Of a DNA stretch of 64,000 nucleotides, positions 1 through 8,775 are shown piece after piece. Source of the stretch: Sva-07 sp963716235. Its GTDB lineage: Bacteria > Actinomycetota > Acidimicrobiia > Acidimicrobiales > Ilumatobacteraceae. The notes under the pieces are model-generated. The model was given only the letters and a program-made list of their open reading frames with translations, was not told where the DNA came from and searched no databases. Numbering within the stretch: position 1 is the first letter of the stretch; each line of letters starts with the position of its first letter. Position numbers and translations under genes: made by a program. The stretch lies in NCBI GenBank assembly GCA_963716235.1, contig CAVQTE010000002.1, positions 62,001 through 126,000 on the forward strand, in the 5' to 3' direction.

Positions 1-716
1 GCAACCTCGCCCGGCGTGCGTTCGGCGTGTACGACCTGCCGATCCCACGTGCGACACCGGCGCTCGTGCTCGTTCCGTCGAACATCGACACCTTCGCCGA
101 GGAGTGGTCGATTCAACTCGACGAGATGAGGCTGTGGGTGCTCGCTCACGAACTCGCCGGGTTGACACTGTTCTCGGTCGACCACATTGCCGACCACCTC
201 CGCTCGCTGGTGCAGCATCACGTCGGTGCGTTCCGTCCCGACCCGTCGGCGATCACCGACAAGTTGACCTCGCTCGAGATGGATCAGAGCGATCCGCTGG
301 CCGCGATGCAGCAGGCGTTCGGTGACCCCGAAGTCCTCCTCGGTGCGGTTCGCTCACCCGAACAGGCCGCACTCGAACCCGAACTCGACGCGGCCGTCGC
401 CGTCACGATCGGCGTCATCGACTGGGTGGTCGATGCCGTGTCGGTGCGCATCATCGGCGGCAACGCATTGCAGATCGCCGAGGCGGTCAGGCGACGTCGC
501 GCCGAGACGTCACCGGACGACATCTTCGTCGAGCGGTTGCTCGGCATCCGGTTGGGCGCGGAGCAGACCGCCCGCGGCAAGGCATTCGTGCAGGGTGTCG
601 TCGATCGAGCAGGCGAGAACGGACTCGAGCCGTTCTTCACCGATCCGGCGGCGATGCCGACCCCGAACGAGATCGAGGCACCCGGCCTCTGGCTCGCCCG
701 CGTGACCGGCGAGTGA
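1..716 (+). CDS. Zincin-like DUF2342 family protein, 5' end missing
   Basis: The frame is open to the left edge (eight codons before the first internal GTG at 27), so the N-terminus lies outside the window; about 237 residues are visible. The sequence resembles the actinobacterial DUF2342 'zinc-dependent metalloprotease' family, sometimes called F420-biosynthesis-associated because of its neighbourhood: a VLVPSNI strand is followed by the helix that normally carries HExxH. Here that helix reads HELAG (H41, E42 counted from the GTG), so the second zinc histidine is replaced by Gly and peptidase activity is doubtful. The C-terminus ends naturally with LWLARV. Its last 80 bases overlap the end of the convergent MFS gene. 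The family assignment is from memory of its motifs; the missing histidine is directly visible. Confidence 0.75.
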   Translation, partial: NLARRAFGVYDLPIPRATPALVLVPSNIDTFAEEWSIQLDEMRLWVLAHELAGLTLFSVDHIADHLRSLVQHHVGAFRPDPSAITDKLTSLEMDQSDPLAAMQQAFGDPEVLLGAVRSPEQAALEPELDAAVAVTIGVIDWVVDAVSVRIIGGNALQIAEAVRRRRAETSPDDIFVERLLGIRLGAEQTARGKAFVQGVVDRAGENGLEPFFTDPAAMPTPNEIEAPGLWLARVTGE

Positions 717-1890
717 CCCCGACGTCGGTTCGGCGCCCCCAGAGGTAGACGCTCGCACCCGCGGCGGCGAGCCCGACCACGAGAAAGCCGATCGGCCCCG
801 GGGCTCGGACAGCGACGGCCACGAACGCACCGAGCGCCCACGCCAGCTGGAACCGGGTCTCGAACACGGCAAACGCCCGCCCTTGGTTGGCGTCGGGCGC
901 ATCGCGCTGCACGATGCTCTCGAAACTCAAGCGTCCCAGCGAGGCCATCAGGTTCAACACACCGGCGAGCACCACCGCTCCGGCGGGTCCACCCAACAGC
1001 GCCACGCCGAGGCCGGCGGCCGCACACACGAGCAACGAGATGCTGAGCATGGTCTCTTCACGGACACGTGTGCGCACCGACGAGGCCACCGCGTTGCCGA
1101 CCATCGCGGCGAGCGCCGACAGGCCGACCACCGCCGCGAACCAGACCGTGCCCTGGTCCTGGGATCGCAGCCAGAACGCGAGGTGAAAGAACGTGAAGCC
1201 CACGAGTGCGCGCAACACCGTCATCGCAATCGCTGCCAACTCGATGTTGGAGGTGTGCAACTCGCGAGTCTCCTCGGCATCGGCGGCGTCGGTTGCGACC
1301 GCCTCCGACGGCAGTCGAGTGGCGGCAACGAAAGATCCGGCGAAGAGCAGCGCGCCGTACACGAGTGTGGCCGGCGCACCGATGACCTTGAGGAGGATCG
1401 CTGAGGGGATCACGGCGACGGCACCGGTCAGCCCGGCAATCAGGCCGAGCTTCGAGTTCGCCTCGACGAGTTCGGTCTCCGAACGAACCGTCGACGGCAC
1501 GATCGCCGACTTCGAAATCGTGTACGTCTTCTGCAACACCAACGACCCGAAGACCAACGGAAACAGGGCCAAGGCATCGAGATACCGGGCCATCAACAGC
1601 GTCAACACGACACGGGCGACAGCGACGAGTTGGATGACGAACCGCCGGCCGCCGGCGACACGGTCGATCAACGGGCCGATCAACGGCGCCACGATCAGGA
1701 ACGGTGCGAACCCGAGCGCCAGGAACAGCAGGACACGTGATCTCGCGGCATCGAGATCGATGTCGAAGAACAGCGAATCGGCCAGTGCGACGACCATCGC
1801 CGCATCGCCGCCCATCATCAGCGCATGAGTGACCGCCAAGCGACGGAACTTCGATGCTGGTGGCCGCCGAGGAGAGCTCGCCGGTTCCAC
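637..1890 (-). CDS. MFS transporter
   Basis: A 417-residue polytopic membrane protein with about ten to twelve hydrophobic segments. It has typical major facilitator features: PLIGPLIDRVAGGRR between early helices, and a second half beginning near residue 220. No substrate can be read from the sequence; the closest general type is a drug/efflux-like MFS permease. It starts 19 bases after the regX3 stop, in the same direction, so it may be co-transcribed with the phosphate regulator. The last 30 or so residues are Arg/Ser-rich and look like read-through into the convergent upstream gene, which it overlaps by 80 bases; the functional protein probably ends near YLWGRRTD. Confidence 0.85.
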   Translation of the reverse strand: MEPASSPRRPPASKFRRLAVTHALMMGGDAAMVVALADSLFFDIDLDAARSRVLLFLALGFAPFLIVAPLIGPLIDRVAGGRRFVIQLVAVARVVLTLLMARYLDALALFPLVFGSLVLQKTYTISKSAIVPSTVRSETELVEANSKLGLIAGLTGAVAVIPSAILLKVIGAPATLVYGALLFAGSFVAATRLPSEAVATDAADAEETRELHTSNIELAAIAMTVLRALVGFTFFHLAFWLRSQDQGTVWFAAVVGLSALAAMVGNAVASSVRTRVREETMLSISLLVCAAAGLGVALLGGPAGAVVLAGVLNLMASLGRLSFESIVQRDAPDANQGRAFAVFETRFQLAWALGAFVAVAVRAPGPIGFLVVGLAAAGASVYLWGRRTDVGVTRRSRGRARGRVPRSRSGSASPPDR

Positions 1891-1909
1891 CGGCGCGATT
1901 CTACGCCGG

Positions 1910-2608
1910 TCAGGATCGCTCGTACTTGTAACCGAGTCCTCGGATCGTCACGATGCGCGTCGGCACAGCCGGGTCGGGTTCGATCTTCGATCGCAGCCGT
2001 TTCACGTGCACGTCGAGGGTCTTGGTGTCGCCGACGTAGTCGTTGCCCCACACCCGGTCGATCAGGGTTTCCCGGGGCAACACTCGGCCGGCGTTCGCCA
2101 GCAGCAGGTGCAGCAGTTCGAACTCCTTGAGTGGCAAACTGATGTCGTCACCGGCGACCTTCACCCGGTGCTCCTCGGGATCGAGGAAGACATCGCCGAC
2201 CTCGATCATGCCGGGGGCGAGGACGACGGTGTTGGTGTTGGTGTCGGAGCGGCGCAACACCGCTCGCATCCGGGCGACGAGTTCTCGTAGCCGGTACGGC
2301 TTGGTGACGTAGTCGTCGGCGCCGACCTCCAGGCCGACGACGGTGTCGATCTCGGCACCCTTGGCGGTCACCATGATGATCGGCACCTGTGTCCGCTTGC
2401 GGAGTTGTCGGCAGACGTCGATGCCGCTGATCTTCGGCAACATCACGTCGAGGAGGACGAGATCGGGCGCGACCTCGTCGAACTTCTCGAGTGCTTCGGC
2501 ACCGTCGACTGCGACGACGACCTCGAACCCTTCGCGTCGCAGGCCGATCGTGAGCGCCTCGACGAAACTCGCCTCGTCCTCGACGACCAGAATCACTCCT
2601 TCACTCAT
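1910..2608 (-). CDS. regX3: Phosphate-responsive response regulator RegX3
   Basis: A 232-residue OmpR/PhoB-type regulator. The receiver domain (1-120) has the acidic pocket E10-D11, phospho-acceptor D54 in LLDVMLP, and the conserved T and K in MVTAKG and VTKPY. The winged-helix DNA-binding domain (about 135-230) ends with the typical VRGxGYKxE-like motif (IRGLGYKYE). It overlaps the end of senX3 by 8 bases, so the pair is translationally coupled. Position at the end of the pst-phoU-senX3 block identifies it as the RegX3 orthologue. It likely binds the GTTCACC direct repeats at 8696-8713 upstream of pstS; that link is inference from known RegX3/PhoP boxes. Confidence 0.94.
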   Translation of the reverse strand: MSEGVILVVEDEASFVEALTIGLRREGFEVVVAVDGAEALEKFDEVAPDLVLLDVMLPKISGIDVCRQLRKRTQVPIIMVTAKGAEIDTVVGLEVGADDYVTKPYRLRELVARMRAVLRRSDTNTNTVVLAPGMIEVGDVFLDPEEHRVKVAGDDISLPLKEFELLHLLLANAGRVLPRETLIDRVWGNDYVGDTKTLDVHVKRLRSKIEPDPAVPTRIVTIRGLGYKYERS

Positions 2609-3806
2609 GGTGCTCCTCGCTCATGGCCACCTGGCCCTCGACATCGAGGATCGCCGTGCCTGCTTCCACACCCGACGATGACGCTGGCTCGGTCCGAATC
2701 ACCAGATCAGCTGGAAGGCGAAGCACGAACGTCGAACCCTCCCCCTCGGTCGACGAGACCAACACCTCGCCGCCGTGGTTCGTGGCGACGTGACGCACGA
2801 TCGACAGGCCGAGGCCGGTGCCGCCCGTCTCGCGGCTGCGGGCCTTGTCGACGCGGTAGAAGCGCTCGAACACCCGGTCGAGATCACGGCTCGGGATGCC
2901 GACGCCCTGATCGGCCACCATCACCTCGACCGCCTTGTCGTCGACCCGGGTCCGTACCTGGACCACGTCGCCGGGGTGGCTGTACTTCACGGCGTTCTCG
3001 ACCAAGTTGCCGACGGCAGACACGAGTTGGCGCTCGTCACCGCGGATCCAGAGCGACTCGGGCATGTCGAGCGTGGTGATCTGTACGCCTTGCCCGCCAT
3101 CGACCACGTTGCCCCGTCCGATCGCACTCATGACGACGCTGATCAGGTCGACCGCCGTGTCGCCGGGACGAGTCGACTCGATCTGCGACAGCTTGAGCAG
3201 GTCGTCGATGGTCCTCACCGCTCGGTGCGACTCCTCCACGAGGTGATCGGCGAGACGGCGCACGATCTCCGGATCGGTTTCGTCCATCAGCGCCTCGGCG
3301 AGAACGGCGACAGCGCCGACCGGCGTCTTCAGCTCGTGGGAGATGTTGGTCACGAAATCGGTGCGCATCGCGTCGGTCCGCATCCGTTCGCTCACGTCGC
3401 GAATGGTGGTCACCGCGCCGCCGGTGGGCATCGGGTCGGCGGTCATCTCCAACCACGACCGCGGCGGCCCTTGCAGATCGACGAGTCTCTGCGCCCGCCC
3501 GCCCGAACGCGTCTGCGCGAGGAGTGCCGAGAGGTGCTCGTCCAGGAGCAGGCCGATGTGTGTCCCTGCGAACGCCTGTGCTGTCGTGTTGCGGTACAGG
3601 ATGCTTCCCGATGGCGCGGCGATCACGACGCCGATCTCCAGATGGTCCACCGCCTCACCGAGAAGGATCGCCACGTCGTTGTCGGCGTTGGCAGTGCTGA
3701 CCGCAGTCTCGGCGGCCAGCGGGCCGTGAGACCGCGACGCGATGGCTCTGGCGATCAGGATGCCGACGGCAACACCGATCGCGAGCGCGAGGACCACGCT
3801 GAGCAT
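2601..3806 (-). CDS. senX3: Sensor histidine kinase SenX3
   Basis: A 401-residue membrane kinase. One N-terminal hydrophobic segment (2-23) is followed by a PAS-like region (about 45-140), then HisKA with phospho-acceptor H157 in NISHELKTP. The HATPase domain shows N box NLVENAVKYS, G1 box DQGVGIP and G2 box GGTGLGLSI. With a single membrane segment and no extracytoplasmic domain, it probably senses phosphate indirectly through the Pst transporter and PhoU, as established for SenX3/PhoR-type systems. Its start lies 3 bases after the phoU stop. The C-terminal extension after the ATPase domain (about residues 375-401) is unusual but short. Confidence 0.93.
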   Translation of the reverse strand: MLSVVLALAIGVAVGILIARAIASRSHGPLAAETAVSTANADNDVAILLGEAVDHLEIGVVIAAPSGSILYRNTTAQAFAGTHIGLLLDEHLSALLAQTRSGGRAQRLVDLQGPPRSWLEMTADPMPTGGAVTTIRDVSERMRTDAMRTDFVTNISHELKTPVGAVAVLAEALMDETDPEIVRRLADHLVEESHRAVRTIDDLLKLSQIESTRPGDTAVDLISVVMSAIGRGNVVDGGQGVQITTLDMPESLWIRGDERQLVSAVGNLVENAVKYSHPGDVVQVRTRVDDKAVEVMVADQGVGIPSRDLDRVFERFYRVDKARSRETGGTGLGLSIVRHVATNHGGEVLVSSTEGEGSTFVLRLPADLVIRTEPASSSGVEAGTAILDVEGQVAMSEEHHE

Positions 3807-3809
3807 GAT

Positions 3810-4535
3810 CTATTCGGACGCGTCCACCGGCGGCGACCCGACCGCAGGAACCTCGTTGCCGCTCTCCGGGTAGGGGTTGGTGGGGAGCCAGCCACTCACG
3901 ATGTACCGCGTGTGCTCGCCGACATTGACTGCGTGATCACCGATGCGTTCGTAGAAACGGGCGACGAGGCCGAGCTGCACGCCAACCTGCAGATCGATCC
4001 GGCTGGCCGAATGGCTCTCGAAGATCGTCTGGATGAATTGACGGTGCAGGTCGTCGAGGTAGGTGTCCATGTCCCACAGCGCAGCCGCACGTGCCTCGTC
4101 GCTGTGCAGGTAGGCCTCGGTGCTCTCCTTGAACAGCAACTGTGCCTGACTGCCCATCTTCTGGATCAGGCCGCGGAGGTGGCTGTCGAGGTCGTGGCTG
4201 TAGATACGACGCGCGGCCTTGGCGATGTTCGCGCAGAGATCGGCCGACCGCTCGATGTCTGCGATGATCTTGATCCCGCCGACGAGCCGGCGGAGATCGG
4301 ACGCGACCGGTTGCTGCAGTGCGATCTCGCGGAAACAGAACTCCTCGAGTTCGCGTGAGCGACGGTCGTACTCCTCGTCACCGAGGACGAGGTACTCCGC
4401 GCCTTCGAGGTCGCCCGTGAGCAGGATCTCGGTGGCACGCGGGATCAACTCGGTCACACCGGCCGACAGGCGAGCGATCCCCTCGTTGATCTCTTTGAGC
4501 TTGACGTGGAACTCGGAACGCAGCTCCTCGGACAT
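3810..4535 (-). CDS. phoU: Phosphate transport regulator PhoU
   Basis: A 241-residue all-helical protein with two PhoU three-helix-bundle repeats. Each repeat carries the metal-binding E-R-x-x-D motif (ERSADLCAN in the first half, ERIGDHAVN in the second), the hallmark of the family. It starts at the base where pstB ends (they share one base), so it is translated with the transporter ATPase. PhoU is known to link the Pst transporter to the SenX3 kinase and to repress the regulon when phosphate is sufficient. The C-terminal 25 residues are acidic, Pro-rich and probably disordered. Confidence 0.95.
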   Translation of the reverse strand: MSEELRSEFHVKLKEINEGIARLSAGVTELIPRATEILLTGDLEGAEYLVLGDEEYDRRSRELEEFCFREIALQQPVASDLRRLVGGIKIIADIERSADLCANIAKAARRIYSHDLDSHLRGLIQKMGSQAQLLFKESTEAYLHSDEARAAALWDMDTYLDDLHRQFIQTIFESHSASRIDLQVGVQLGLVARFYERIGDHAVNVGEHTRYIVSGWLPTNPYPESGNEVPAVGSPPVDASE

Positions 4536-5488
4536 CAGCCGAACCTCCCGGTCACGTACTGTTCGGTGCGGTCGTCATCGGGTCGGGAGAACATCTGCTC
4601 CGTCGGGTTGTACTCGACGAGCAAGCCCGTACGTCGGTCGCTCTCCGGGTTGACCTCGGTCGTGTAGAAGGCAGTCATGTCGCTCACGCGGGCCGCCTGC
4701 TGCATGTTGTGCGTCACGATGACGATCGTGTACTGCGCCTTGATCTCGCGCATGAGGTCTTCGATGCGAGCTGTCGCGATCGGGTCCAGGGCTGAACACG
4801 GCTCGTCCATCAGGATCACGTCAGGGCCGACCGCCACGGCCCGTGCGATACAGAGTCGCTGTTGCTGACCCCCCGACAGGCTGAGGCCGGACGACTTGAG
4901 CCGGTCCTTGACCTCGTCCCACAGTGCGGCGCCGCGCAGTGAGCGTTCCACGATCTCGTCGAGGTCCGCGCGCTTGCGCATTCCGGCCAACCGCGGTCCG
5001 TACGCGACGTTGTCGTAGATCGACTTCGGGAACGGGTTGGGCTTCTGGAACACCATGCCGATACGCCGACGCACCTCGGTCGAGTTGACGGCGGGGTCGT
5101 ACAGGTCGACGCCGTGGTAGTTGATGGAACCCTCGACCTTGGCGGTGGGGATGAAGTCGTTCATCCGGTTGAGGCATCGCAGGATCGTCGTCTTGCCGCA
5201 CCCGGACGGGCCGATGAAGGCCGTGATCTGGTGCTTGCGGATCTTCAACGTGGCGCCGCGGACCGCCCGGAAATCGCCGTACAGCACGCTGACGTCGTTC
5301 ATGTCGAACACGACCTCCGCCTCGAGATCGACGGACTCGTCGACGTTGGCGACCGGACGGGTCGTCAGCGATTCCACGGGTTTGGTGGCGACGTCGCCAC
5401 CGCCGTCGCTCGTTGTGGTTGGTTCCATGGTCGGCTCCTGTGGGTGCGGCGGTTCTGATTGTCCGGGCGTTGGGGTCGGGTCCGTCAC
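4535..5488 (-). CDS. pstB: Phosphate ABC transporter ATPase PstB
   Basis: ATP-binding subunit of the high-affinity phosphate importer (317 residues). Walker A GPSGCGKTT, Q loop FQKPNPFP (the FQKPNPFP form is typical of PstB), signature LSGGQQQR, Walker B VILMDEP and the switch histidine in VTHNMQQA are all present. The start is a GTG that overlaps the pstA stop as GTGA. The first 55 or so residues are a Pro/Thr-rich extension not found in most PstB, so translation could instead begin at the internal ATG of residue 21 or later. It forms the PstSCAB complex with its neighbours. Confidence 0.95.
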   Translation of the reverse strand: MTDPTPTPGQSEPPHPQEPTMEPTTTSDGGGDVATKPVESLTTRPVANVDESVDLEAEVVFDMNDVSVLYGDFRAVRGATLKIRKHQITAFIGPSGCGKTTILRCLNRMNDFIPTAKVEGSINYHGVDLYDPAVNSTEVRRRIGMVFQKPNPFPKSIYDNVAYGPRLAGMRKRADLDEIVERSLRGAALWDEVKDRLKSSGLSLSGGQQQRLCIARAVAVGPDVILMDEPCSALDPIATARIEDLMREIKAQYTIVIVTHNMQQAARVSDMTAFYTTEVNPESDRRTGLLVEYNPTEQMFSRPDDDRTEQYVTGRFG

Positions 5489-6432
5489 TGGCCGACTCGG
5501 CTCTTCTCGAACCGGTTACGAAGGTAGATGGCGAGGGCATTGAAGGTCAGCACGAGCAACAGCAGCACGAGACCCGCAGCGGCGGCTGCGTTGGTCCAGC
5601 CGATCTCCTCGCCCGGCACGTCGGGGCGCCCCGACCAGTTGTAGATCAACATCGGGATCGCGGTGAACCGTCCGGTGAGGCTGGTCTGCGACAGCAGTCC
5701 GGTCACGGCGCCGAGCATGATCAGCGGCGCCGCTTCACCGAGGGCGCGGGCGAGCGACAGCACGATTCCGGTGAGAATGCCGGGCGCCGCGTAGGGCAGT
5801 ACGTGGTCCCTCGTGACCTCCCACCGCGACGAACCGACGCCGAAACCTGCGTCGCGGAGGCCGTCGGGCACCGCACGGATCGCTTCCATCGAGGTGATGA
5901 TGACGATCGGGAGCACGAGCACTGCCATGGTCAGCGCCGCTGACACCACCGACGATCCGCCGGTGATCGGCTTGAGCCAGCCGACGAAGATGATCAGGCC
6001 CAACACCCCGTAGATGACCGACGGCACGCCGGCAAGATTGCGGATGTTCACGAGCAGGGCATTGGTGAACGCGTTCGGTCGTGCGTACTCCTCGAGGTAG
6101 ATCGCCGCCCCGACACCGACCGGGATGGTCAGCACGACGACGCCGATGCCGATGACGAACGAACCGTAGAGACCCGGCCAGATGCCGGTGGTCGCTGGGT
6201 TGGAGCCGATCGTGTTGGTGAGAAAGGCACTTCCCTCGCCCGTCACCACCGGCATCGCGTCCCGAACGACGCGGCCGATCAACACGAACAGGATGAGCAG
6301 TGTCGAGATGAGGGTGAAGAGCAGCGCGACCAGCATGACGATGCCGGCAACGTCCCGCTTCGACGAGGTCAGCTGGGCAGCAGTGATCTCGCCGGCGGTC
6401 TGGCCCGCCTTGCCGGGTGTCATGAGTGCCAT
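5485..6432 (-). CDS. pstA: Phosphate ABC transporter permease PstA
   Basis: A 315-residue inner-membrane permease with about six transmembrane segments. The cytoplasmic coupling loop contains ARALGEAAPLIMLG, the EAA motif of PstA proteins that docks on PstB. The N-terminal 35 residues are hydrophilic and precede the first helix. It starts 13 bases after pstC and overlaps pstB by 4 bases, consistent with one polycistronic message and equimolar subunits. Confidence 0.95.
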   Translation of the reverse strand: MALMTPGKAGQTAGEITAAQLTSSKRDVAGIVMLVALLFTLISTLLILFVLIGRVVRDAMPVVTGEGSAFLTNTIGSNPATTGIWPGLYGSFVIGIGVVVLTIPVGVGAAIYLEEYARPNAFTNALLVNIRNLAGVPSVIYGVLGLIIFVGWLKPITGGSSVVSAALTMAVLVLPIVIITSMEAIRAVPDGLRDAGFGVGSSRWEVTRDHVLPYAAPGILTGIVLSLARALGEAAPLIMLGAVTGLLSQTSLTGRFTAIPMLIYNWSGRPDVPGEEIGWTNAAAAAGLVLLLLVLTFNALAIYLRNRFEKSRVGQ

Positions 6433-6445
6433 GTCAGTGATCCCA

Positions 6446-7366
6446 TCAGTACTTCTGGCGCACGCGGTTGACGAACCTGGCGCCGATGCTGTTGAGCGCC
6501 AGCGTGATCAGGAACAGCAGCAGGCCGACGAAGAAGAGCACGTCGAACGCCGGCCCCGCCTTGACGGCGTCGGTGCCACCCGCAGCGTTGGTCATCGCCG
6601 CTGTCATCGTGAGACCCGGCGCGAGCACATTCCAACCGGTGTAGGGACCGGACCCGTCGAACCCTCCCGCCATCGTCGCGACCATGGTCTCGCCGATGGC
6701 CCGTGACACCGAGATGATGAACGCCGCCACGAGCCCCGAGACGGCGGCAGGAATGACGACTTTGACGACCGTGGTCACCCGCTTGGCGCCGACCCCGTAG
6801 CTCGCCTCTCGCAGCGAGCCCGGTACCGCGCTCAACGCATCCTCGCTCAGCGACGCCATGATCGGGATGACCAGGATGCCGATGCCGAGACCGGCGACCA
6901 ACATGTTGCGTGACGTCGTCGGGTTGAAGATCGGGTCGACGAAGTCGGGAGCGATGACCTTCAGGGCGAAGAAGCCCACGATCACCGACGGAATGCCTGC
7001 GAGCACCTCGATGACCGGCTTGACGACGGAGCGCACCCGTCGTGAGGCGTACTCCGACAGATAGATCGCCGTGCCGAGACCGAACGGGACAGCCACGAAC
7101 ATCGCCACCGTCCCCATGATGATCGACCCCGTGACGATGGTGCGGAGGTCGAACCGTTCACGGCGTGGGAACCATCCGGTGTCGGTGAGCAGTGACCAAT
7201 CCCAGTCGATACCGACCATGAAGTCGATCGCACCGTTGACGAGGACGTAGAGGATCAACAGGCTGATCGCAATGGACAGAATCGCGGCAAGCCCGAACAG
7301 CTTGCGCATGAGACGTTCTCGGTTCGCCTGCTTGCGGTTGCCCTGCAGATCTTGAATGGTCAGCAT
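6446..7366 (-). CDS. pstC: Phosphate ABC transporter permease PstC
   Basis: A 306-residue permease with about six transmembrane helices and the coupling-loop motif SRAIGETMVATMAGG, characteristic of PstC. The N-terminus is basic and short (MLTIQDLQ...). It is the first permease gene after pstS, from which it is separated by 94 bases holding a strong hairpin at 7410-7446, so its expression is probably set lower than that of the binding protein. It partners with PstA and PstB. Confidence 0.95.
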   Translation of the reverse strand: MLTIQDLQGNRKQANRERLMRKLFGLAAILSIAISLLILYVLVNGAIDFMVGIDWDWSLLTDTGWFPRRERFDLRTIVTGSIIMGTVAMFVAVPFGLGTAIYLSEYASRRVRSVVKPVIEVLAGIPSVIVGFFALKVIAPDFVDPIFNPTTSRNMLVAGLGIGILVIPIMASLSEDALSAVPGSLREASYGVGAKRVTTVVKVVIPAAVSGLVAAFIISVSRAIGETMVATMAGGFDGSGPYTGWNVLAPGLTMTAAMTNAAGGTDAVKAGPAFDVLFFVGLLLFLITLALNSIGARFVNRVRQKY

Positions 7367-7402
7367 TCGTGCGGAGTCCCTCGGGTCGGATCAGCAGTGT
7401 AG

Positions 7403-7456
7403 GAGCACGGCTGATCGGCCGCCAGTGGTGCCGGCGGCCGATCAGCTGTGCACTCC
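7403..7456 (-). terminator. Hairpin between pstS and pstC, likely attenuator
   Basis: A perfect 14-bp inverted repeat, GCTGATCGGCCGCC at 7410-7423 and its complement at 7433-7446, has a 9-base loop. The flanks (GGAGCAC and GTGCACTCC) can extend the pairing imperfectly. No T-run follows. Its place between the binding-protein gene and the permease genes matches the usual arrangement in which partial termination or RNA protection gives excess PstS. Structure is seen; function is inferred. Confidence 0.7.
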
Positions 7457-7460
7457 TGGT

Positions 7461-8561
7461 TCAGCTCCCCCAAGCCGCACGAGTGGCTTCGAGCCGCTCG
7501 TCCGGCAGGTCCACGTAGCCGGCTTCGCTCACCTTTGCGATGCCCTCGTCGGAGAGGTACAGGTCCACGTACGACGCGACTGCCGGGTTCTCCTCGGCGC
7601 TCGCGTTGTTGACGTAGATGTACAGGCTCCGCGAGAACGGGTACGAGCCGTCGGCGATGGTCTCGGGTGTCGGTGCGACACAACCGTCCCCGGCATCGAC
7701 CTCGACGCCCTTGAGACGCTCGCCCTCGGCCTGGTAGTAGGCGAAGCCCACCCAACCGAGCGAGGTGTCGGCCGACTCGATGCCTTCGACGATCAGGTTG
7801 TCGTTGGCGCTCGAGGAGTAATCGGCACGCACTTCTTCGGCCGCTCCGCGCTCTTCGGCAAGGTCGGCGATCGCGAACTCGACGAACGAGTCGTACGTGC
7901 CGCTCTCCTCACCGGGTCCGTAGATCACGAGATCTGCGTCGGGGAACGGCGTGTTCTGAACGGCACCGACCTCGGTGGCCAGTTCGTTGTTGTCCGCCCA
8001 CGTCGCGGTGCCTTCCGACTCCGGGCCGAGCAGTGAGTAGAGCCCGGGTACGTCCAGGCACGTGATCGCGTCGTTGACCGGGTTGGTGATCACTGACAGA
8101 CCGTCGATGGCGACCTCGAGTTCGGTGTACTCGATGCCGGCGTCGGCGCACGTCTGGGCCTCTTCGTCCTTGATCGGGCGCGAGGCGCCGGTGACGTCGC
8201 CCTCGCCGGCGCAGAACTTGGCGAAGCCGTCGCCCGTACCCGGGCCTTCCACGTCGACTGCGAGGTCGCCACCCGACATCTCGAGGGCGAGCTCACCGAC
8301 GCGGATGGAGATCGGCTCGACCGTCGACGATCCGGTGACGAACACCGAGCCACCGGCGAGCTCGGTGTCGCCACCGGCCACCTCGGTGCCTTCGGTCATT
8401 GCCTCAGTGGTCTCGGTCATGGCCTCGGTCGTTTCCGACTCGGCCTCGGTGGCCGCAGGAGCTGCGGTATCCGATGAGGTGTCCTCGTCGCTACCGCAGG
8501 CAGCGGCAACGAGGGTCAATGCAAATGCTCCGGCAAGAATGCGGCGCTTGGGAGAGTTCAC
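7461..8561 (-). CDS. pstS: Phosphate-binding lipoprotein PstS
   Basis: A 366-residue extracellular lipoprotein that captures phosphate for PstCAB. The signal peptide (1-22) ends in a lipobox VAAAC with Cys as the mature N-terminus. A Thr/Glu-rich linker with repeats of ETTEAMTE (about 40-60) tethers the domain. Ligand-binding motifs of the PstS family follow: GSSTVEPIS, a GDVTGASRPI loop, and GEESGTYDSF. It is the first gene downstream of the PHO box at 8696-8713, so it should be induced by phosphate starvation. Confidence 0.95.
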   Translation of the reverse strand: MNSPKRRILAGAFALTLVAAACGSDEDTSSDTAAPAATEAESETTEAMTETTEAMTEGTEVAGGDTELAGGSVFVTGSSTVEPISIRVGELALEMSGGDLAVDVEGPGTGDGFAKFCAGEGDVTGASRPIKDEEAQTCADAGIEYTELEVAIDGLSVITNPVNDAITCLDVPGLYSLLGPESEGTATWADNNELATEVGAVQNTPFPDADLVIYGPGEESGTYDSFVEFAIADLAEERGAAEEVRADYSSSANDNLIVEGIESADTSLGWVGFAYYQAEGERLKGVEVDAGDGCVAPTPETIADGSYPFSRSLYIYVNNASAEENPAVASYVDLYLSDEGIAKVSEAGYVDLPDERLEATRAAWGS

Positions 8562-8695
8562 GCTTCCAACTCCGTTCGTGGATTGTGGGGGTTCTGATTG
8601 GACATGTTCTGTTCATGGACGGGCAACGTCGTGCGACTCTTGTCTGCGTCCGGCGGGCAAGTTACGACCGCAAGATGAACTCGAACCCATCGTCA

Positions 8696-8713
8696 GGTGA
8701 ACGAGAGGTGAAC
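8696..8713 (-). promoter_or_regulatory. PHO box (two GTTCACC direct repeats)
   Basis: On the minus strand GTTCACC occurs at 8713-8707 and again at 8702-8696, exactly 11 bases apart, with four-base spacers. This is the known direct-repeat unit bound by PhoP in Streptomyces and by RegX3 in mycobacteria. It lies about 135 bases upstream of pstS in the correct orientation, in the 214-base gap between ppk and pstS. Confidence 0.8.
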
Positions 8714-8775
8714 GGAAGCTGTCGAATGGGCGAACTGTCCGTCGAACTCCTCGAGACCGACGACTCCGGGGCGAT

